64,000 bases of DNA from Paraglaciecola arctica (GTDB lineage Bacteria; Pseudomonadota; Gammaproteobacteria; Enterobacterales; Alteromonadaceae). The notes beneath the pieces were generated by a model. It had not been told where the DNA came from, did not search any database, and worked only from the letters and a program-made list of their open reading frames with translations. Below, one piece after another: positions 47,430 to 59,200 of this stretch. The position numbers and the translations under genes were made by a program. Location of the stretch: positions 1 through 64,000 of the forward strand of contig NZ_JAHKQO010000002.1 in NCBI RefSeq assembly GCF_018861065.1, in the 5' to 3' direction. Position 1 is the first letter of the stretch. The number at the start of each line of letters is the position of its first letter.

Positions 47430-48575
47430 TTATTGGCTCTGCTGCATCAACTCTATAAAATGGTCAAACAACGGTGCGGCATCATGTGGCCCAGGGCTGG
47501 CTTCTGGGTGCCCCTGAAAACTAAACGCTGGCTTGTCTGTGCGATGAATTCCCTGTAGGGATTTATCGAATAATGACACGTGGGTCACTTCTAATGTAGA
47601 AGGCAGATCATTCTCATCGACCGCAAACCCATGGTTTTGACTGGTAATCATAACGCGATTACCTTTGAGGTCTTTAACAGGATGGTTAGCGCCGTGATGC
47701 CCAAATTTCATTTTCACTGTTTTTGCGCCGCTGGCTAACGCCAATAATTGATGCCCTAGGCAAATACCAAAAATCGGAATATTTGTCTCTAATAATTGTT
47801 TGATGGCTTCGATAGCATAAACACAAGGTTCTGGGTCACCTGGTCCGTTTGACAAAAACACGCCGTCTGGTTTTAAAGCTAACACTTCATCGGCTGTTGT
47901 TTTAGCTGGAACAACAGTCAACTTACAACCACGGTCGGCTAACATACGCAAAATATTGCGTTTCACACCAAAATCATAGGCAATTACGTGAAACTCTGGG
48001 TTTTCTAATGCGCCTTTGAAACCTTGTTCAAGGGTCCAGCTACCATCACTCCACTGGTAAGACTCATCGCTAGTCACCTCTTTAGCTAAATCCAACCCCT
48101 TAAGCCCTGAAAAGGCTTGGGCTTGAGCTAAAGCGCTAGATTCATCTAATGGAATATCATCAAGGGTATTACTAGCAATGATACAACCGTTTTGCGCGCC
48201 TTTGTCTCGCAAAATCCGGGTTAATCTTCGCGTATCAATATCCGCAATGCCCAGAATATTATTTTCTTCTAAATATTCAGATAGACTTTGCTCGCTACGA
48301 AAATTACTTAAGATCAAGGGTAAGTCACGAATGATTAGGCCTTTAGCCCATATTTTATTTGATTCACAATCTTCAGAATTTATCCCCGTATTACCAATAT
48401 GTGGGTAAGTAAGAGTGACAATTTGTTCTGCATAAGAAGGGTCAGTTAGAATTTCCTGATAACCTGTCATTGAGGTATTAAAAACAACCTCCCCAACCGA
48501 CACACCAGAAGCTCCAATTGCAGTACCTTTAAAGACAGAGCCATCTTCAAGTACTAAAAGGGCAGAATTAGCCAA
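47430..48575 (-). CDS. carA: Carbamoyl-phosphate synthase small subunit
   Basis: A 381-residue glutamine amidotransferase subunit that supplies ammonia to CarB. The class I GATase triad is present: Cys in [15 protein letters not shown] (near 270), His and Glu in [13 protein letters not shown] (near 350). The start codon is TTG, five bases behind GGAGG; the E. coli carA also uses TTG. A sigma-70-like promoter lies upstream at 48753-48781. carB follows 46 bp downstream. Confidence 0.97.
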   Translation of the reverse strand: MANSALLVLEDGSVFKGTAIGASGVSVGEVVFNTSMTGYQEILTDPSYAEQIVTLTYPHIGNTGINSEDCESNKIWAKGLIIRDLPLILSNFRSEQSLSEYLEENNILGIADIDTRRLTRILRDKGAQNGCIIASNTLDDIPLDESSALAQAQAFSGLKGLDLAKEVTSDESYQWSDGSWTLEQGFKGALENPEFHVIAYDFGVKRNILRMLADRGCKLTVVPAKTTADEVLALKPDGVFLSNGPGDPEPCVYAIEAIKQLLETNIPIFGICLGHQLLALASGAKTVKMKFGHHGANHPVKDLKGNRVMITSQNHGFAVDENDLPSTLEVTHVSLFDKSLQGIHRTDKPAFSFQGHPEASPGPHDAAPLFDHFIELMQQSQ

Positions 48576-48752
48576 ATCAACCTCCAGGTTAGATATTAAA
48601 CGGTTTTAACCTAGGACTCCGATTTAAAAATCAGTAAAAAGAGTCCAAAGATATCCATATAAACATATGATTTAAATGAACATTTAGTCAATTTGCAAAT
48701 TATAAAAACGTAAAATCTAAACGACTCCACTGAATTTTGGCAAATTCGCAAT

Positions 48753-48781
48753 ATTATACATACAAGGGTGTTTCAGGTCTA
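48753..48781 (-). promoter_or_regulatory. Candidate carAB promoter
   Basis: On the minus strand, TAGACC (-35) and TATAAT (-10, in TGTATAAT, extended) with 17 bp spacing. It lies about 180 bp upstream of carA and would give a long leader. Regulatory boxes near it are unclear. Confidence 0.55.
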
Positions 48782-48867
48782 TTCACAATTATAAAAATTG
48801 CATAAATAACCGTTTAACCATATTTTTTATACATAAGGGGTAAAAGCAGTCATTCTATAAATATAAA

Positions 48868-49677
48868 CTACCGCGTCTTAAAACCTAGTACATCTTCCAT
48901 ATCATACAAACCTGCTGGCTGATTAATGATCCAATCGGCGGCTTTGACAGCCCCCTTTGCAAAGGTTAATCGACTTGAAGCCTTGTGTGTAATTTCTAAT
49001 CTTTCACCTAAATCGGCAAATAAGGCGGTGTGTTCACCCACCACATCACCAGCCCTGACGGTAGCAAAGCCAATAGTTTGGTGATCACGTTCACCCGTCT
49101 CGCCTTCTCTTCCGTAAACAGCACATTCAGATAAATCTCTACCAATTTCATTGGCAATCGCTTCACCAATAGCCACTGCTGTACCAGATGGGGCATCTTT
49201 TTTGAATCTATGGTGAGCTTCCAATATCTCGATATCAGCGGTTTCAGCCATCACAGCCGCAGCTTTTCTCACTAAATTCAGCATTAAATTCACACCGACG
49301 CTGTAGTTTGCCGCAAAAACAATAGGGATGAGTTTTGCAGCAGAATCTAACATCGACTTTTGTTGTGCATTTAATCCGGTCGTACCAATTATGACAGGCT
49401 TTTTATGAGCAACACAAAAAGCTAAATTATCTGTTAATGCTTCAGGTAAGGTGAAATCAATCAATACATCTATTTGTTGGACCTTCGCAGATAAATCGTC
49501 ACACACCAACACGCCTTTTTTACCTATGCCAGCAAGTTCTCCTACATCTGTTCCCACAAGAGATGACGATGCTCGCACGGTAGCTGCAGTCAACTTATCA
49601 GACGCACTTAAATCGATTGCCTCTATCAAGACTCTACCCATGCGACCGTTAGCACCAAAAATAGCTATATTACTCAT
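48868..49677 (-). CDS. dapB: 4-hydroxy-tetrahydrodipicolinate reductase DapB
   Basis: A 269-residue NAD(P)H-dependent enzyme of the diaminopimelate/lysine pathway, cytoplasmic. The nucleotide motif [10 protein letters not shown] (near 5-14) and the DFTLPEA segment (near 75-81) are present. The catalytic and substrate motif [17 protein letters not shown] (near 153-169) is intact. It is upstream of carA on the same strand, about 290 bp away, matching the E. coli dapB-carAB order. Confidence 0.96.
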   Translation of the reverse strand: MSNIAIFGANGRMGRVLIEAIDLSASDKLTAATVRASSSLVGTDVGELAGIGKKGVLVCDDLSAKVQQIDVLIDFTLPEALTDNLAFCVAHKKPVIIGTTGLNAQQKSMLDSAAKLIPIVFAANYSVGVNLMLNLVRKAAAVMAETADIEILEAHHRFKKDAPSGTAVAIGEAIANEIGRDLSECAVYGREGETGERDHQTIGFATVRAGDVVGEHTALFADLGERLEITHKASSRLTFAKGAVKAADWIINQPAGLYDMEDVLGFKTR

Positions 49678-49867
49678 AGTGATTAAATTTTTTTCGTTGA
49701 AAGTTTGTGAAGCGATTGTGCCTGAATTATGTCTTTGTTGCAGTATTCAAAAATTAACTTTTTTGTATAACTAACCTCTGCTTTGTATAAGCGAAGCAGC
49801 ACTAATCGGTAAAGTCAGATAGTATTGGTTTTATTCCAATAATTTTACCACTATTTATGGACGACTC

Positions 49868-50410
49868 ATGTCAGAAAGTAATTTTAGTAACCCAATCGTT
49901 ACTATTGAGCAACTACCAACAATATCAAAACTAGAACAACAACCATTATCAGCAAAATATGCACCCATCAACCGTGTAATAAACTTAAGCCTTATCTTGA
50001 TTGTTTGTTTTATTGCATCGTTTATTTATTTGCAGCCCTTTGTTGATTTACCTGCTGGTTTACAAAACTTTCTACCTTTCTTTACATGGGCTGTCGCTTT
50101 GTTAGGGGCACTGTTCACTTGGTTCATATACGCCGGAGATAGGGTTAAATCTTATTCATTGAGGGATTTGGATTTACATTATTCCAGTGGCTTGTTTTTT
50201 CGAAAAGTAGTAAGTCAACCTATTACTCGGATTCAGCACATGGAACTGAAGCGAGGCCCTATCGATCGAAAAATAGGCATTGCCAAGTTACAAGTTTTCA
50301 GTGCAGGAGGTGAAATGCATACCTTCGAAATTCCAGGGTTACCCCTAGAAATAGCGCAACAGATACGTCAATTTATATTGCAACACAAAGATGTGGTCAA
50401 ACATGGATAG
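49868..50410 (+). CDS. bPH2-domain membrane protein, YdbS-type
   Basis: A 180-residue protein with two TM helices (about 38-58 and 65-90) followed by a bacterial PH-like (bPH2, DUF304) domain (about 90-165, with SLRDLDLHYSSGLFFRKVVSQPITRIQ). These proteins usually occur as a small YdbS and a large YdbT partner. The function is unknown and probably membrane-associated. It overlaps the next gene and is divergent from dapB. Confidence 0.82.
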   Translation: MSESNFSNPIVTIEQLPTISKLEQQPLSAKYAPINRVINLSLILIVCFIASFIYLQPFVDLPAGLQNFLPFFTWAVALLGALFTWFIYAGDRVKSYSLRDLDLHYSSGLFFRKVVSQPITRIQHMELKRGPIDRKIGIAKLQVFSAGGEMHTFEIPGLPLEIAQQIRQFILQHKDVVKHG

Positions 50411-52019
50411 TCGCAACAAGTTATCTTCAATCGAAAACACAGCACCCACAGATAACCCTCACAATTTAAACAATTGGCAAGTTTTGTCGCCAATAGCGAT
50501 TTTATATTTTGGGGTAAGTGTATTTAAACATCTATTTAGCAATATTATCTTTTTGATACCTGCAATTGCAGTGAGTTATAAAAGTATACTGGAACATCCC
50601 TTTATTTGGTTACCCGGTATTTTATTCGCATTGGCACTGCTTTCAGTTTTCGCCTTTATTAGTTTCAAAGTATACCGCTATCGATTAACAGACGATAACA
50701 TCGAGATCCGTTCGGGGATTTTCAACAAAAAACATCTCAACCTGCCCTTTTCCCGAGTTCAGAATGTCAAAATAGAACAACCTATATATTATCGTTTTAG
50801 CGGTCATGCTTGTTTAAAACTCGATACCGCTGGCTCGGCTAAGAATGAAGCCAAATTAATAGCGATAAAACTAGATTATGCGCAACAGCTAAAGTCTCAA
50901 ATACAGCAACACGGACAAAATAGCGAAGCACTCAACAAGCAACAACACCCAACAGCTGATAGTAACGAGTTTCAAAGTGAATCTGCACCAAACAACGCAA
51001 CGCAGGAAATAGTGCTCAACCGCCGAAAATTATCTGATCTAGTCATTCACGGTATTACCAGTAATAGAATTTGGATATTTTTAGGAGGATTAGCTCCCTT
51101 TTACGACAGAATATTCAACTATATTGGCGAAGGCTTGACGAGTTTAGGGATTAATTTAACCGAGTTATTTAGTCTACAAAGCCATTCAATACTCGAAGTA
51201 GCCTTGTATGCCCTTTCATTCACTATGTTAATCATGTTGCTATTAGTGAGCTTTTCAGTAATAGGTGCAATTATTAGTTTTTATGGTTACACCCTAAATA
51301 AACTCGCTGACAAGTATATAAGACGAAGCGGCCTATTCACTAAACACGAAGTCAGTATGAGTTTGAGTCGTTTACAAATGGTGGTGCAAAAACAAGATTG
51401 GTTAGACGTATTACTCAAACGGATTAACCTCTATTTTGAACAAAGTAGTTCCTTTGGCAAAAACCTCGATTCGTCTGCTTCCAGCAGTAAAATAATTGTC
51501 CCCTCTATTAAACCCCAAGAGTCTCAGGCACTGATAGATGACGCCTACCCTGAAAACTCCCTTAAAGTTTTAGTCATTAACAATGAATTTGAAGCCATTA
51601 GTAAACGCTTTATTTTCCGTAATATTGTTTATATTTTTATGCCTGTGTGGCTAATAGGTTTAAGTTTTACACTGTTAAATGGAAAACTAACCTTAGCTTT
51701 GTTGGCCAGTATCTTGTTTGTGACACTATGCGGGTTAGTTGTTTTACGTTGGAAACGTTGGGGTATTGCGAGAGACAAAAATTTTGTATATCTAAGAAAA
51801 GGTTTAGTCGGTGTCGATTATTATTGTTTTCCTATCTATAAACTTCAGCAAATTCAATTCAAACAAAACTTGCTTATGAAACGACGTCTACTAGCCACAG
51901 TAAAATTTGTGCTCGCCTCTGGCTCATTAAAGATCCCCATGATCAATGAAAAACTAGCCTACGAATTAATTGACCAAGGGCTGTATCAGGTTGAGTCCAG
52001 TCAAAAGTCTTGGATGTAG
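50403..52019 (+). CDS. bPH2-domain membrane protein, YdbT-type
   Basis: About 538 residues (542 from the ATG at 50391). It has several TM segments (about 25-70, 220-300, 405-450) and three repeats of the bPH2 motif. The first reads RLTDDNIEIRSGIFNKKHLNLPFSRVQNV, the second YIRRSGLFTKHEVSMSLSRLQMV, the third KGLVGVDYYCFPIYKLQQIQ. It overlaps the YdbS-type gene and is likely a two-gene complex. I used the second ATG. Function unknown. Convergent with dnaJ. Confidence 0.82.
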   Translation: MDSRNKLSSIENTAPTDNPHNLNNWQVLSPIAILYFGVSVFKHLFSNIIFLIPAIAVSYKSILEHPFIWLPGILFALALLSVFAFISFKVYRYRLTDDNIEIRSGIFNKKHLNLPFSRVQNVKIEQPIYYRFSGHACLKLDTAGSAKNEAKLIAIKLDYAQQLKSQIQQHGQNSEALNKQQHPTADSNEFQSESAPNNATQEIVLNRRKLSDLVIHGITSNRIWIFLGGLAPFYDRIFNYIGEGLTSLGINLTELFSLQSHSILEVALYALSFTMLIMLLLVSFSVIGAIISFYGYTLNKLADKYIRRSGLFTKHEVSMSLSRLQMVVQKQDWLDVLLKRINLYFEQSSSFGKNLDSSASSSKIIVPSIKPQESQALIDDAYPENSLKVLVINNEFEAISKRFIFRNIVYIFMPVWLIGLSFTLLNGKLTLALLASILFVTLCGLVVLRWKRWGIARDKNFVYLRKGLVGVDYYCFPIYKLQQIQFKQNLLMKRRLLATVKFVLASGSLKIPMINEKLAYELIDQGLYQVESSQKSWM

Positions 52020-52022
52020 TAA

Positions 52023-52045
52023 AAAGCCGCTAAAATAGCGGCTTT
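52023..52045. terminator. Bidirectional terminator between ydbT-type gene and dnaJ
   Basis: A perfect stem AAAGCCGCTA/TAGCGGCTTT with loop AAA lies between the convergent stops (52019 and 52069). A/T flanks fit termination in either direction. Confidence 0.85.
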
Positions 52046-52068
52046 AAGATCAGTTATTGATGACTAAA

Positions 52069-53205
52069 TTAATTAGTTAAATCATCAAAGAACTTCTTCA
52101 CTCCATCAAAGAAACCACTTTCTTTGGGACGGTTTTTAGCAACGTCTTTGCCTGTTCCCATCGAGCTTTCCAATTCATCTAACAATTCTTTTTGACGAGA
52201 ACTTAAATTAACAGGAGTTTCAATGACCACCTTACAAATTAGGTCGCCTACACTACCACTGCGAACGGACTTAACACCTTTATTACGCAGGCGGAACATT
52301 TTGCCAGTTTGAGTTTCAGCAGTCACCTTCAACTTAACCTTGCCTTCTAAGGTAGGGACTTCAATCTCACCACCTAAAGCGGCTCGAGTGAAACTTAAAG
52401 GGACTTCGCAGTACAAGTTATTACCTTCACGGGTAAATATTTTATGTTCACGCACATGTACTTGTACATATAAGTCACCTGCTGGTGCACCCATTTCACC
52501 GGCTTCACCCTCGCCAGAAAGACGAATTCTATCACCGGTATCAACACCGGCTGGTACTTTAACCGATAAGGTTTTGGTTTTTTCTACGCGACCTTGACCG
52601 TGACAAGACTTACAAGGGTCAGAGATAATTTTGCCTTTCCCAGAACAAGTGGGACAAGTTTGCTGAACAGCAAAGAAGCCTTGACGCATTTGCACTTGGC
52701 CTTGGCCGTGACAAGTGGGACAAGTAGTTGGGGTTGAGCCTTTCTTCGCTCCAGAACCATTACAGGGTTCACAACCCACTAAGGTTGGTACGCGAATTTC
52801 GACGTTTTTACCTTTTACTGCTTCTTCTAAAGAAAGCTCTAAGTTATAGCGTAGATCAGAACCTTGGCGAGCTCGAGATTGACGTCCGCCGCCTCCTCGT
52901 CCACCACCAAAAATATCACCAAAAACATCACCAAATATATCGCCAAAATCACCACCATGACCACCACCGCCGCGATTTGGGTCAACTCCGGCATGACCAT
53001 ATTGATCATAAGCAGCACGTTTCTGCGAATCGGTAAGCATTTCGTGTGCTTCTTGCACTTCTTTAAATTTTTCTTCCATAGCTTTATCACCCTGAGTTCT
53101 ATCTGGGTGGTATTTCATCGCTAGGCGTTTATAAGCCTTTTTTATCTCGCGTTCGGTGGCACTTTTGTCCACACCTAACACTTCATAATAATCTCGCTTC
53201 GACAT
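52069..53205 (-). CDS. dnaJ: Chaperone protein DnaJ
   Basis: A 378-residue Hsp40 co-chaperone that delivers clients to DnaK and stimulates its ATPase. J domain (about 1-70) with the HPD motif YHPDRT, a Gly-rich region (about 77-110), four CxxCxGxG zinc motifs ([32 protein letters not shown], about 146-210), then substrate-binding C-terminal domains. Length is standard. It follows dnaK by about 150 bp and a hairpin. Confidence 0.97.
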   Translation of the reverse strand: MSKRDYYEVLGVDKSATEREIKKAYKRLAMKYHPDRTQGDKAMEEKFKEVQEAHEMLTDSQKRAAYDQYGHAGVDPNRGGGGHGGDFGDIFGDVFGDIFGGGRGGGGRQSRARQGSDLRYNLELSLEEAVKGKNVEIRVPTLVGCEPCNGSGAKKGSTPTTCPTCHGQGQVQMRQGFFAVQQTCPTCSGKGKIISDPCKSCHGQGRVEKTKTLSVKVPAGVDTGDRIRLSGEGEAGEMGAPAGDLYVQVHVREHKIFTREGNNLYCEVPLSFTRAALGGEIEVPTLEGKVKLKVTAETQTGKMFRLRNKGVKSVRSGSVGDLICKVVIETPVNLSSRQKELLDELESSMGTGKDVAKNRPKESGFFDGVKKFFDDLTN

Positions 53206-53280
53206 CTCGATTCGTTATCCTGCGGTATCTAGTTCTTATTTTGCCATAGCCATAAAATGACTAGCTTTTAATACAAACAA

Positions 53281-53307
53281 GGCGCACCCAGAATTCACTG
53301 TTGCGCC
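53281..53307 (-). terminator. Attenuator-like hairpin between dnaK and dnaJ
   Basis: GGCGCA and TGCGCC arms with a 15-base loop. On the minus strand the stem is followed by TTGTTTGT. It could reduce transcription from dnaK into dnaJ. Confidence 0.45.
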
Positions 53308-53353
53308 GAGCTAGGCCAACTCACTAAGGAGTCAGCCATTTAAGTCGAAAAAA

Positions 53354-55288
53354 TTATTTCTTTTCGTCTTCTTTTACTTCTTCAAACTCAGCATCTACTA
53401 CATCATCATCTTGTGATTTAGCACCTGCGTCAGTTGCTTCTGGACCACCTTGAGCAGCACCTTCAGAGGCAGCTTTAGCTTGCGCCACTTCCATTAACTT
53501 GGCAGACGCTTGAATAAGCTCTTGAGTTTTCGCTTCAATCGCTTCTTTATCACCTTCTTTTACTGCTCCTTCAAGAGCAACTACAGCGGTTTCAATTTCA
53601 GCTTTGTCTTCCTCACTTAACGCATCGCCAGCTTCTTCAACTTGCTTACGAGTACCGTGAATCAAGCCATCAGCCTGGTTACGAGCTTGAACAAGTTCTT
53701 CAAATTTCACATCTGCATCTTTGTTTGCTTCAGCATCTTGAACCATTTGTTCTACTTCTTCATCAGTCAAACCTGAAGAGGCTTTGATGGTGATTTTTTG
53801 TTCTTTACCTGTATCTTTATCTTTAGCTGACACATGCAAAATACCATCAGCGTCAATATCAAAAGTCACTTCAATTTGTGGTGCACCACGTTGTGCAGCA
53901 CGAATGCCTTCTAGATTAAATTGACCTAAAGATTTATTACCTGAAGCTTGCTTACGCTCACCTTGCAGGCAGTGAATCGTTACCGCTGACTGGTTGTCTT
54001 CTGCTGTAGAGAAAGTCTGGGACTTTTTAGTAGGTACAGTAGTGTTTTTCTCGATTAGAGTAGTCATTACACCACCCATAGTTTCGATACCTAAAGAAAG
54101 CGGTGTTACGTCAAGTAACAATACATCTTTCACATCACCAGACAATACGCCACCTTGAATCGCCGCTCCAACTGCAACTGCTTCATCAGGGTTAACGTCT
54201 TTACGTGGCTCTTTGCCAAAAAATTCAGTTACATATTTCTGAACTAGAGGCATACGTGTTTGACCACCAACCAAGATAATATCGTTGATATCACCTACAG
54301 ATAAATCGGCGTCAGCTAGTGCTTTTTTAAGTGGCTCTAGTGTTGCTTTAACCATAGACTCAACTAGCGATTCAAGTTTTGCACGAGTCAACTTAATAGT
54401 AAGGTGTTTAGGACCTGATGCATCAGCAGTGATATAAGGCAAGTTCACTTCAGTTTGCTGTGCTGAAGACAATTCAATCTTAGCTTTCTCACCCGCTTCT
54501 TTTAAACGCTGCATAGCAAGTGGATCTTTACGTAAATCCATGCCTGAGTCTTTCTTAAATTCTTCTACCAAGTAGTTAATCACTTGGTTATCAAAGTCTT
54601 CACCACCTAAGTGTGTGTCACCGTTAGTCGCCAGTACTTCAAATGTATGTTCGCCATCAGCTTCATCAATTTCAATGATTGAAATATCAAACGTACCACC
54701 ACCTAAATCGTATACAGCAACAACGCTGTCGCCTTTTTTCTTGTCCATGCCGTAAGCAAGGGCCGCAGCTGTCGGCTCATTGATAATACGTTTCACTTCA
54801 AGACCAGCAATACGGCCCGCATCTTTAGTTGCTTGACGTTGTGAATCGTTAAAGTAAGCAGGAACGGTAATAACCGCTGCTGTCACTTCTTCGCCTAAAT
54901 AATCTTCAGCGGTTTTCTTCATCTTTTTCAACACTTCAGCAGAAATCTGCGGTGGCGCCATTTTTTCGCCTTTGGTTTCTACCCATGCATCACCATTGTC
55001 AGCTTTAACAATCTTGAAAGGCATGATGTCGATATCGCGTTGTACTTCTTTATCTTCCCAACGACGACCAATTAAACGCTTAATTGCGAATAAAGTGTTT
55101 TGTGGATTAGTCACCGCTTGACGCTTAGCCGGTTGTCCAACCAAAATTTCACCGTCATTAGTGTAAGCGATGATTGAAGGAGTAGTACGATCCCCTTCTG
55201 CATTTTCTAATACTTTGGCTTTGTCGCCATCTAATACTGCTATACAAGAGTTAGTAGTACCTAAATCGATTCCAATGATTCTACCCAT
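53354..55288 (-). CDS. dnaK: Chaperone protein DnaK (Hsp70)
   Basis: A 644-residue Hsp70. The N-terminal ATPase domain (about 1-385) has [31 protein letters not shown], and [10 protein letters not shown]. The substrate domain follows (about 395-540), then a helical lid and an acidic tail [10 protein letters not shown] sigma-32-like promoter directly upstream (55331-55357) explains heat induction independent of grpE. dnaJ lies downstream. Confidence 0.98.
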   Translation of the reverse strand: MGRIIGIDLGTTNSCIAVLDGDKAKVLENAEGDRTTPSIIAYTNDGEILVGQPAKRQAVTNPQNTLFAIKRLIGRRWEDKEVQRDIDIMPFKIVKADNGDAWVETKGEKMAPPQISAEVLKKMKKTAEDYLGEEVTAAVITVPAYFNDSQRQATKDAGRIAGLEVKRIINEPTAAALAYGMDKKKGDSVVAVYDLGGGTFDISIIEIDEADGEHTFEVLATNGDTHLGGEDFDNQVINYLVEEFKKDSGMDLRKDPLAMQRLKEAGEKAKIELSSAQQTEVNLPYITADASGPKHLTIKLTRAKLESLVESMVKATLEPLKKALADADLSVGDINDIILVGGQTRMPLVQKYVTEFFGKEPRKDVNPDEAVAVGAAIQGGVLSGDVKDVLLLDVTPLSLGIETMGGVMTTLIEKNTTVPTKKSQTFSTAEDNQSAVTIHCLQGERKQASGNKSLGQFNLEGIRAAQRGAPQIEVTFDIDADGILHVSAKDKDTGKEQKITIKASSGLTDEEVEQMVQDAEANKDADVKFEELVQARNQADGLIHGTRKQVEEAGDALSEEDKAEIETAVVALEGAVKEGDKEAIEAKTQELIQASAKLMEVAQAKAASEGAAQGGPEATDAGAKSQDDDVVDAEFEEVKEDEKK

Positions 55289-55330
55289 TAGTTTGTCTCC
55301 AAAAAATTGTTCTTAAAAGCTTGTACACTT

Positions 55331-55357
55331 TGTGGGGTTATTATTTATATTTTCAAC
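55331..55357 (-). promoter_or_regulatory. Sigma-32-like heat-shock promoter of dnaK
   Basis: On the minus strand, GTTGAAA (-35), a 13-bp spacer, then CCCCACAAA (-10). The consensus is CTTGAAA-N13-15-CCCCATnT. It lies about 45 bp upstream of the dnaK start. Confidence 0.75.
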
Positions 55358-55432
55358 ATCTTATTGAAAATAAACCCGCACAAAACCTTAATTATTTTTG
55401 CTCACACCATACTTATAAAATAAGAACGGAAA

Positions 55433-56038
55433 TTAAGCTTGAGTATCTACACCGCCCTCTGGCGCTCTAGTCACCATGACCATGGCAGGACGCAACAAAC
55501 GGCCATTAATCTCATACCCTTTTTGCATCACTGCCATAACTGTATTAGGTGGCAACTCCGCATTTTCTTGCATCGACATAGCTTGATGCTGTTCAGGGTT
55601 GAAAGGTTGACCTTGAGGGTCAATCACTGTCATTCCAAACTTCTCAATTGTGCTGATAAACGACTTAAGCGTTAGCTCAACACCGTCAACAATTGGTTTT
55701 ATGGCTTCATCTTCTGGATTAGCCACTTGTATCGCACGCTCTAAGTTGTCAGCTACAGGCAACAATTCACCGGCAAACTTTTCTAATGCAAACTTGCGCG
55801 CTTTATCAATTTCGCCTTGAGCTCGCTTACGAGCGTTATCAGCTTCAGCAATCGAACGTAAAACTGAATCTTGTTGATCAGCAAATTTAGTTTCTGCAGC
55901 AATAACTGCGGCTTCCAACTCAGCAATACGTTGCTGATCTTCAGTTAACTCAACGACTTCTTGTTCAGCGTTTTGTTGCTCGACTTCTGCACCAGCTTCT
56001 AACTCTTCTTCATGCTGGTTTGTGTGTTCATTTGACAT
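55433..56038 (-). CDS. grpE: Nucleotide exchange factor GrpE
   Basis: About 201 residues. GrpE releases ADP from DnaK. It has an acidic N-terminal tail (Glu-rich, about 5-45), a long coiled coil (about 45-110) and a C-terminal beta domain with [10 protein letters not shown] and [29 protein letters not shown] moved the start to 56038 (MSNEHTNQ, with GGAG upstream) from the longest frame at 56110. A sigma-32-like promoter at 56084-56111 overlaps that upstream extension and would begin transcription downstream of 56110. Confidence 0.95.
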   Translation of the reverse strand: MSNEHTNQHEEELEAGAEVEQQNAEQEVVELTEDQQRIAELEAAVIAAETKFADQQDSVLRSIAEADNARKRAQGEIDKARKFALEKFAGELLPVADNLERAIQVANPEDEAIKPIVDGVELTLKSFISTIEKFGMTVIDPQGQPFNPEQHQAMSMQENAELPPNTVMAVMQKGYEINGRLLRPAMVMVTRAPEGGVDTQA

Positions 56039-56083
56039 GCTTAGCTCCGTATACTCTTTAAGCAAATTTTCAACTGCCACTAG

Positions 56084-56111
56084 TAATGGGGTTACATTTA
56101 TAAGCTTCAAG
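56084..56111 (-). promoter_or_regulatory. Sigma-32-like heat-shock promoter of grpE
   Basis: On the minus strand, CTTGAAG (-35), a 13-bp spacer and CCCCATTA (-10), close to the consensus CTTGAAA/CCCCATnT. It supports the shorter GrpE start at 56038. Confidence 0.8.
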
Positions 56112-56235
56112 GGTAGATAATTGATGTTTTTGCGATTTATCTTTAAAAACTAGTGACTAACGCTCAATATGTCATCTTTCATATTTATCCCAGTAAGGGT
56201 AAAGTACTGAATTATTGGATTATTTTTATTAGCCT

Positions 56236-59200
56236 ATGATAAATGTTTGGAGTGTTTCTGCACTAGTACTTTGCTACTTATTAGTTCTGTTTGCCTTAGC
56301 GTTTTGGGCGGATAAACGCTACAAAGGTCAGCAGCAACACCCCTTTATCTACAGTTTAGCTTTAGGTGTACACTGCACGTCCTGGGCTTTTTTTGGTACT
56401 ACCACCCAAGCGACGCAATATGGTTGGGCTTTTATGCCAACATATTTAGGTGTGATACTCGTGTTCCTATTTGCGCATCCGGTACTACGCAAAATCAGTT
56501 TACTGTGCCACCAACACCAGGTGAGCTCCCTAGCAGATTTTATTAGTCTGCGCTTCGAAAAATCCTATCTACTCGCCGCACTAGTCACGTTATTATGTTT
56601 AGTCGGAGTGATTCCCTATATCGCATTACAACTTGATTCAGTCAGCCAAAGTGTGGCGATTTTAGTGGGCATCGACGTTAATTGGAGTGGTAATGTAGGT
56701 GCCTATGTTGCTATTTTCATGGCACTTTTTGCCATTTTGTTTGGGACTCAATCCCTCAGTGCCAGCGATAAACATCCAGGATTAATGCTGACTGTTGCTT
56801 TCGCTTCTGTGGTTAAACTTCTGGCCCTATTAATAGTTGGTGTATACGTTTGTTATGTGATGTTTAACGGCGTTTTAGATTTGTTCGGTCAAGCTCAATT
56901 ACATCCTAAAAGTCAACAAATCATCGAATCTGACTCGGCTATATGGGTATATCTCAGTCACATGTTATTAGGGGTGTGTTCAATGTTCTGTTTGCCACGC
57001 CAGTTTCATATCAACTTTGTGGAAAATAACGGTAGTGAAGAACTAAGAACAGCCCGTTGGGTGTTTCCTCTATATTTATGTTTGATAACAGTGTTTATTC
57101 TACCCATTGGAATCGCTGGGCATGTAATATTTGATGCATCCACTGAGGTTAATACCGATATTTATGCCCTTGCATTGCCGTTACAAGGTGGCAGTATCAG
57201 TGTCGCTCTTATCTCGTTTATAGGTGGTTTATCTGCGGCCACCAGCATGGTAATAGTGGCAACACTTGCGATGGGAATTATGATTTCCAATAACTTAGTC
57301 ACACCACTGCGCTTAAAGATACAACTACAGCGGCTACAAAAACATAATCTTACCCCCAAAGCCGTTTTGTTTACGCGCCGAGCCACTGTAGTGATTGTAA
57401 TGAGTATTGCCTATTTATATCACTTGGATATTAGTCAAACCGCACCTTTAGTAAAAAGTGGCATAATAGCGATCGCATTACTATCACAAACCCTGCCTAT
57501 TATTGTTGGTGGTTTATATTGGTCGAAACGCAATAAAACAGCTGCCATGATAGCTTTGATATCTGGCGCCTTGTGTTGGGCATATTGGTTACTTTGGCCA
57601 AGTATTACCGCCAGTTACTACTTTGATCCACCACCCGATGACTTGCAGCTCGCGTCTGGATTTGTGCTCAGTCTATTGGTTAATACGTTTTGTTTCGTCG
57701 TGTTTAGTCTGATTTTACCCACCAACAAAGATCAACAAATAGGCGGACAGGAAGAACAGGCGTTTTCTACGTTAAACCAAGCGACTAAGATATCTAAACT
57801 ACTTGCGGTTACAGAAAAAGTGTTGGACAAAGAGCGCCATCAGTTTTTACTCGACAATCTACCAATCGAGCAATCATCGGCCTACGCTAGCCCTAAATTA
57901 TTAGCCAATATAGAAAACGAAATTGCTAATCAGGTGGGTAACGTAAGCGCAAGAATTTTACTCTCTGCAATAGCCGAGAAAAAAGATGTAGCGATCGAAG
58001 AGTTAGTGGAGCTAGTCGAAGAAGCGAGTCATACGTTTCACTTTAATCACGAGGTTTTACAATCATCAGTAGAACATATTCAACAAGGTATATGTGTAGT
58101 CGATGTAAACTTGTCTCTATTGGCTTGGAATCAACGTTATATAGAATTGTTCGATTACCCCGCCAGTTTGATTCGCGTTGGCATACCGATTAAAGACTTA
58201 TTATTATTTAATGCCCATCGAGGGTTATTCGGCCAGAAGGCGAAAATAGACTCCGAAATCGAAAAACGTATGCAATACATGCGAATCGGAAGCCATTACA
58301 AATTTCTGCGCGAACAGGAAAACGGACAAACAATCGAAGTAAACGGTAGCCCTCTACCTGGCGGAGGTTTTGTTACAACCTACAGTGATATCACCGACCA
58401 CATCAATATTCAGCAGCAACTACAACAATCTAAACAACACTTAGAAAGTCGGGTCGCTGAACGCACCGCTCAATTAGAAACGGCTAACATAGCGCTTGAC
58501 GGAGCAAGGCAAGAAGCCGAAAAAGCTAACGATAGTAAAAGTAAATTTCTGGCAGCGGCAGGCCACGATTTAATGCAACCTTTTAACGCCGCGAGCTTAT
58601 TCGCTTCTCTAATTAAAGAAAAAGCCCCGAATCAAGACATTACAGACATGAGCCATAACTTAATTCAGTCTTTGAATAACGCTGAGGAACTTCTTTCTAC
58701 TCTGTTAGATATGACAAGGTTAGACTCGGGAGTGTTAACCCCAAACATTCAGCACTTTACACTGAGTGAATTGTTAACTCCTTTAGTTCACGAATTTTCC
58801 ATTTTGGCGCAGCGTAAAGGAATACAGTTAAAGTATGTACCTTGCTCAAGTTGTGTCACTTCTGATAAAAAGTTACTACGACGCGTGTTACAAAACCTAA
58901 TCTCAAACGCGGTTCGTTATACCGACTCTGGAAAAGTGTTAGTGGTGGCCAAACGGCACAATCAAGAGCTAAAAATAAGGGTGTATGACACAGGTAGAGG
59001 CATCGCTAAAGAACAACAACAAGAAATATTTAAAGAATTTAATCAATTAGATAATCAAAACAATAACCAAGGTTTAGGATTGGGTCTTACCATAGTAGAG
59101 CGTATTAGTACCCTACTCCGGCACCCTATCAACTTAACATCAGCACTAGACCATGGCAGCTGCTTTGAAGTTTCCGTACCTATGGGAGCAAAACTAACAA

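Noticed and set aside
48731-48748. ArgR-box-like sequence upstream of carA
   Set aside because: TGAAT and ATTC halves are spaced eight bases apart instead of four, so it does not match the ARG-box consensus.
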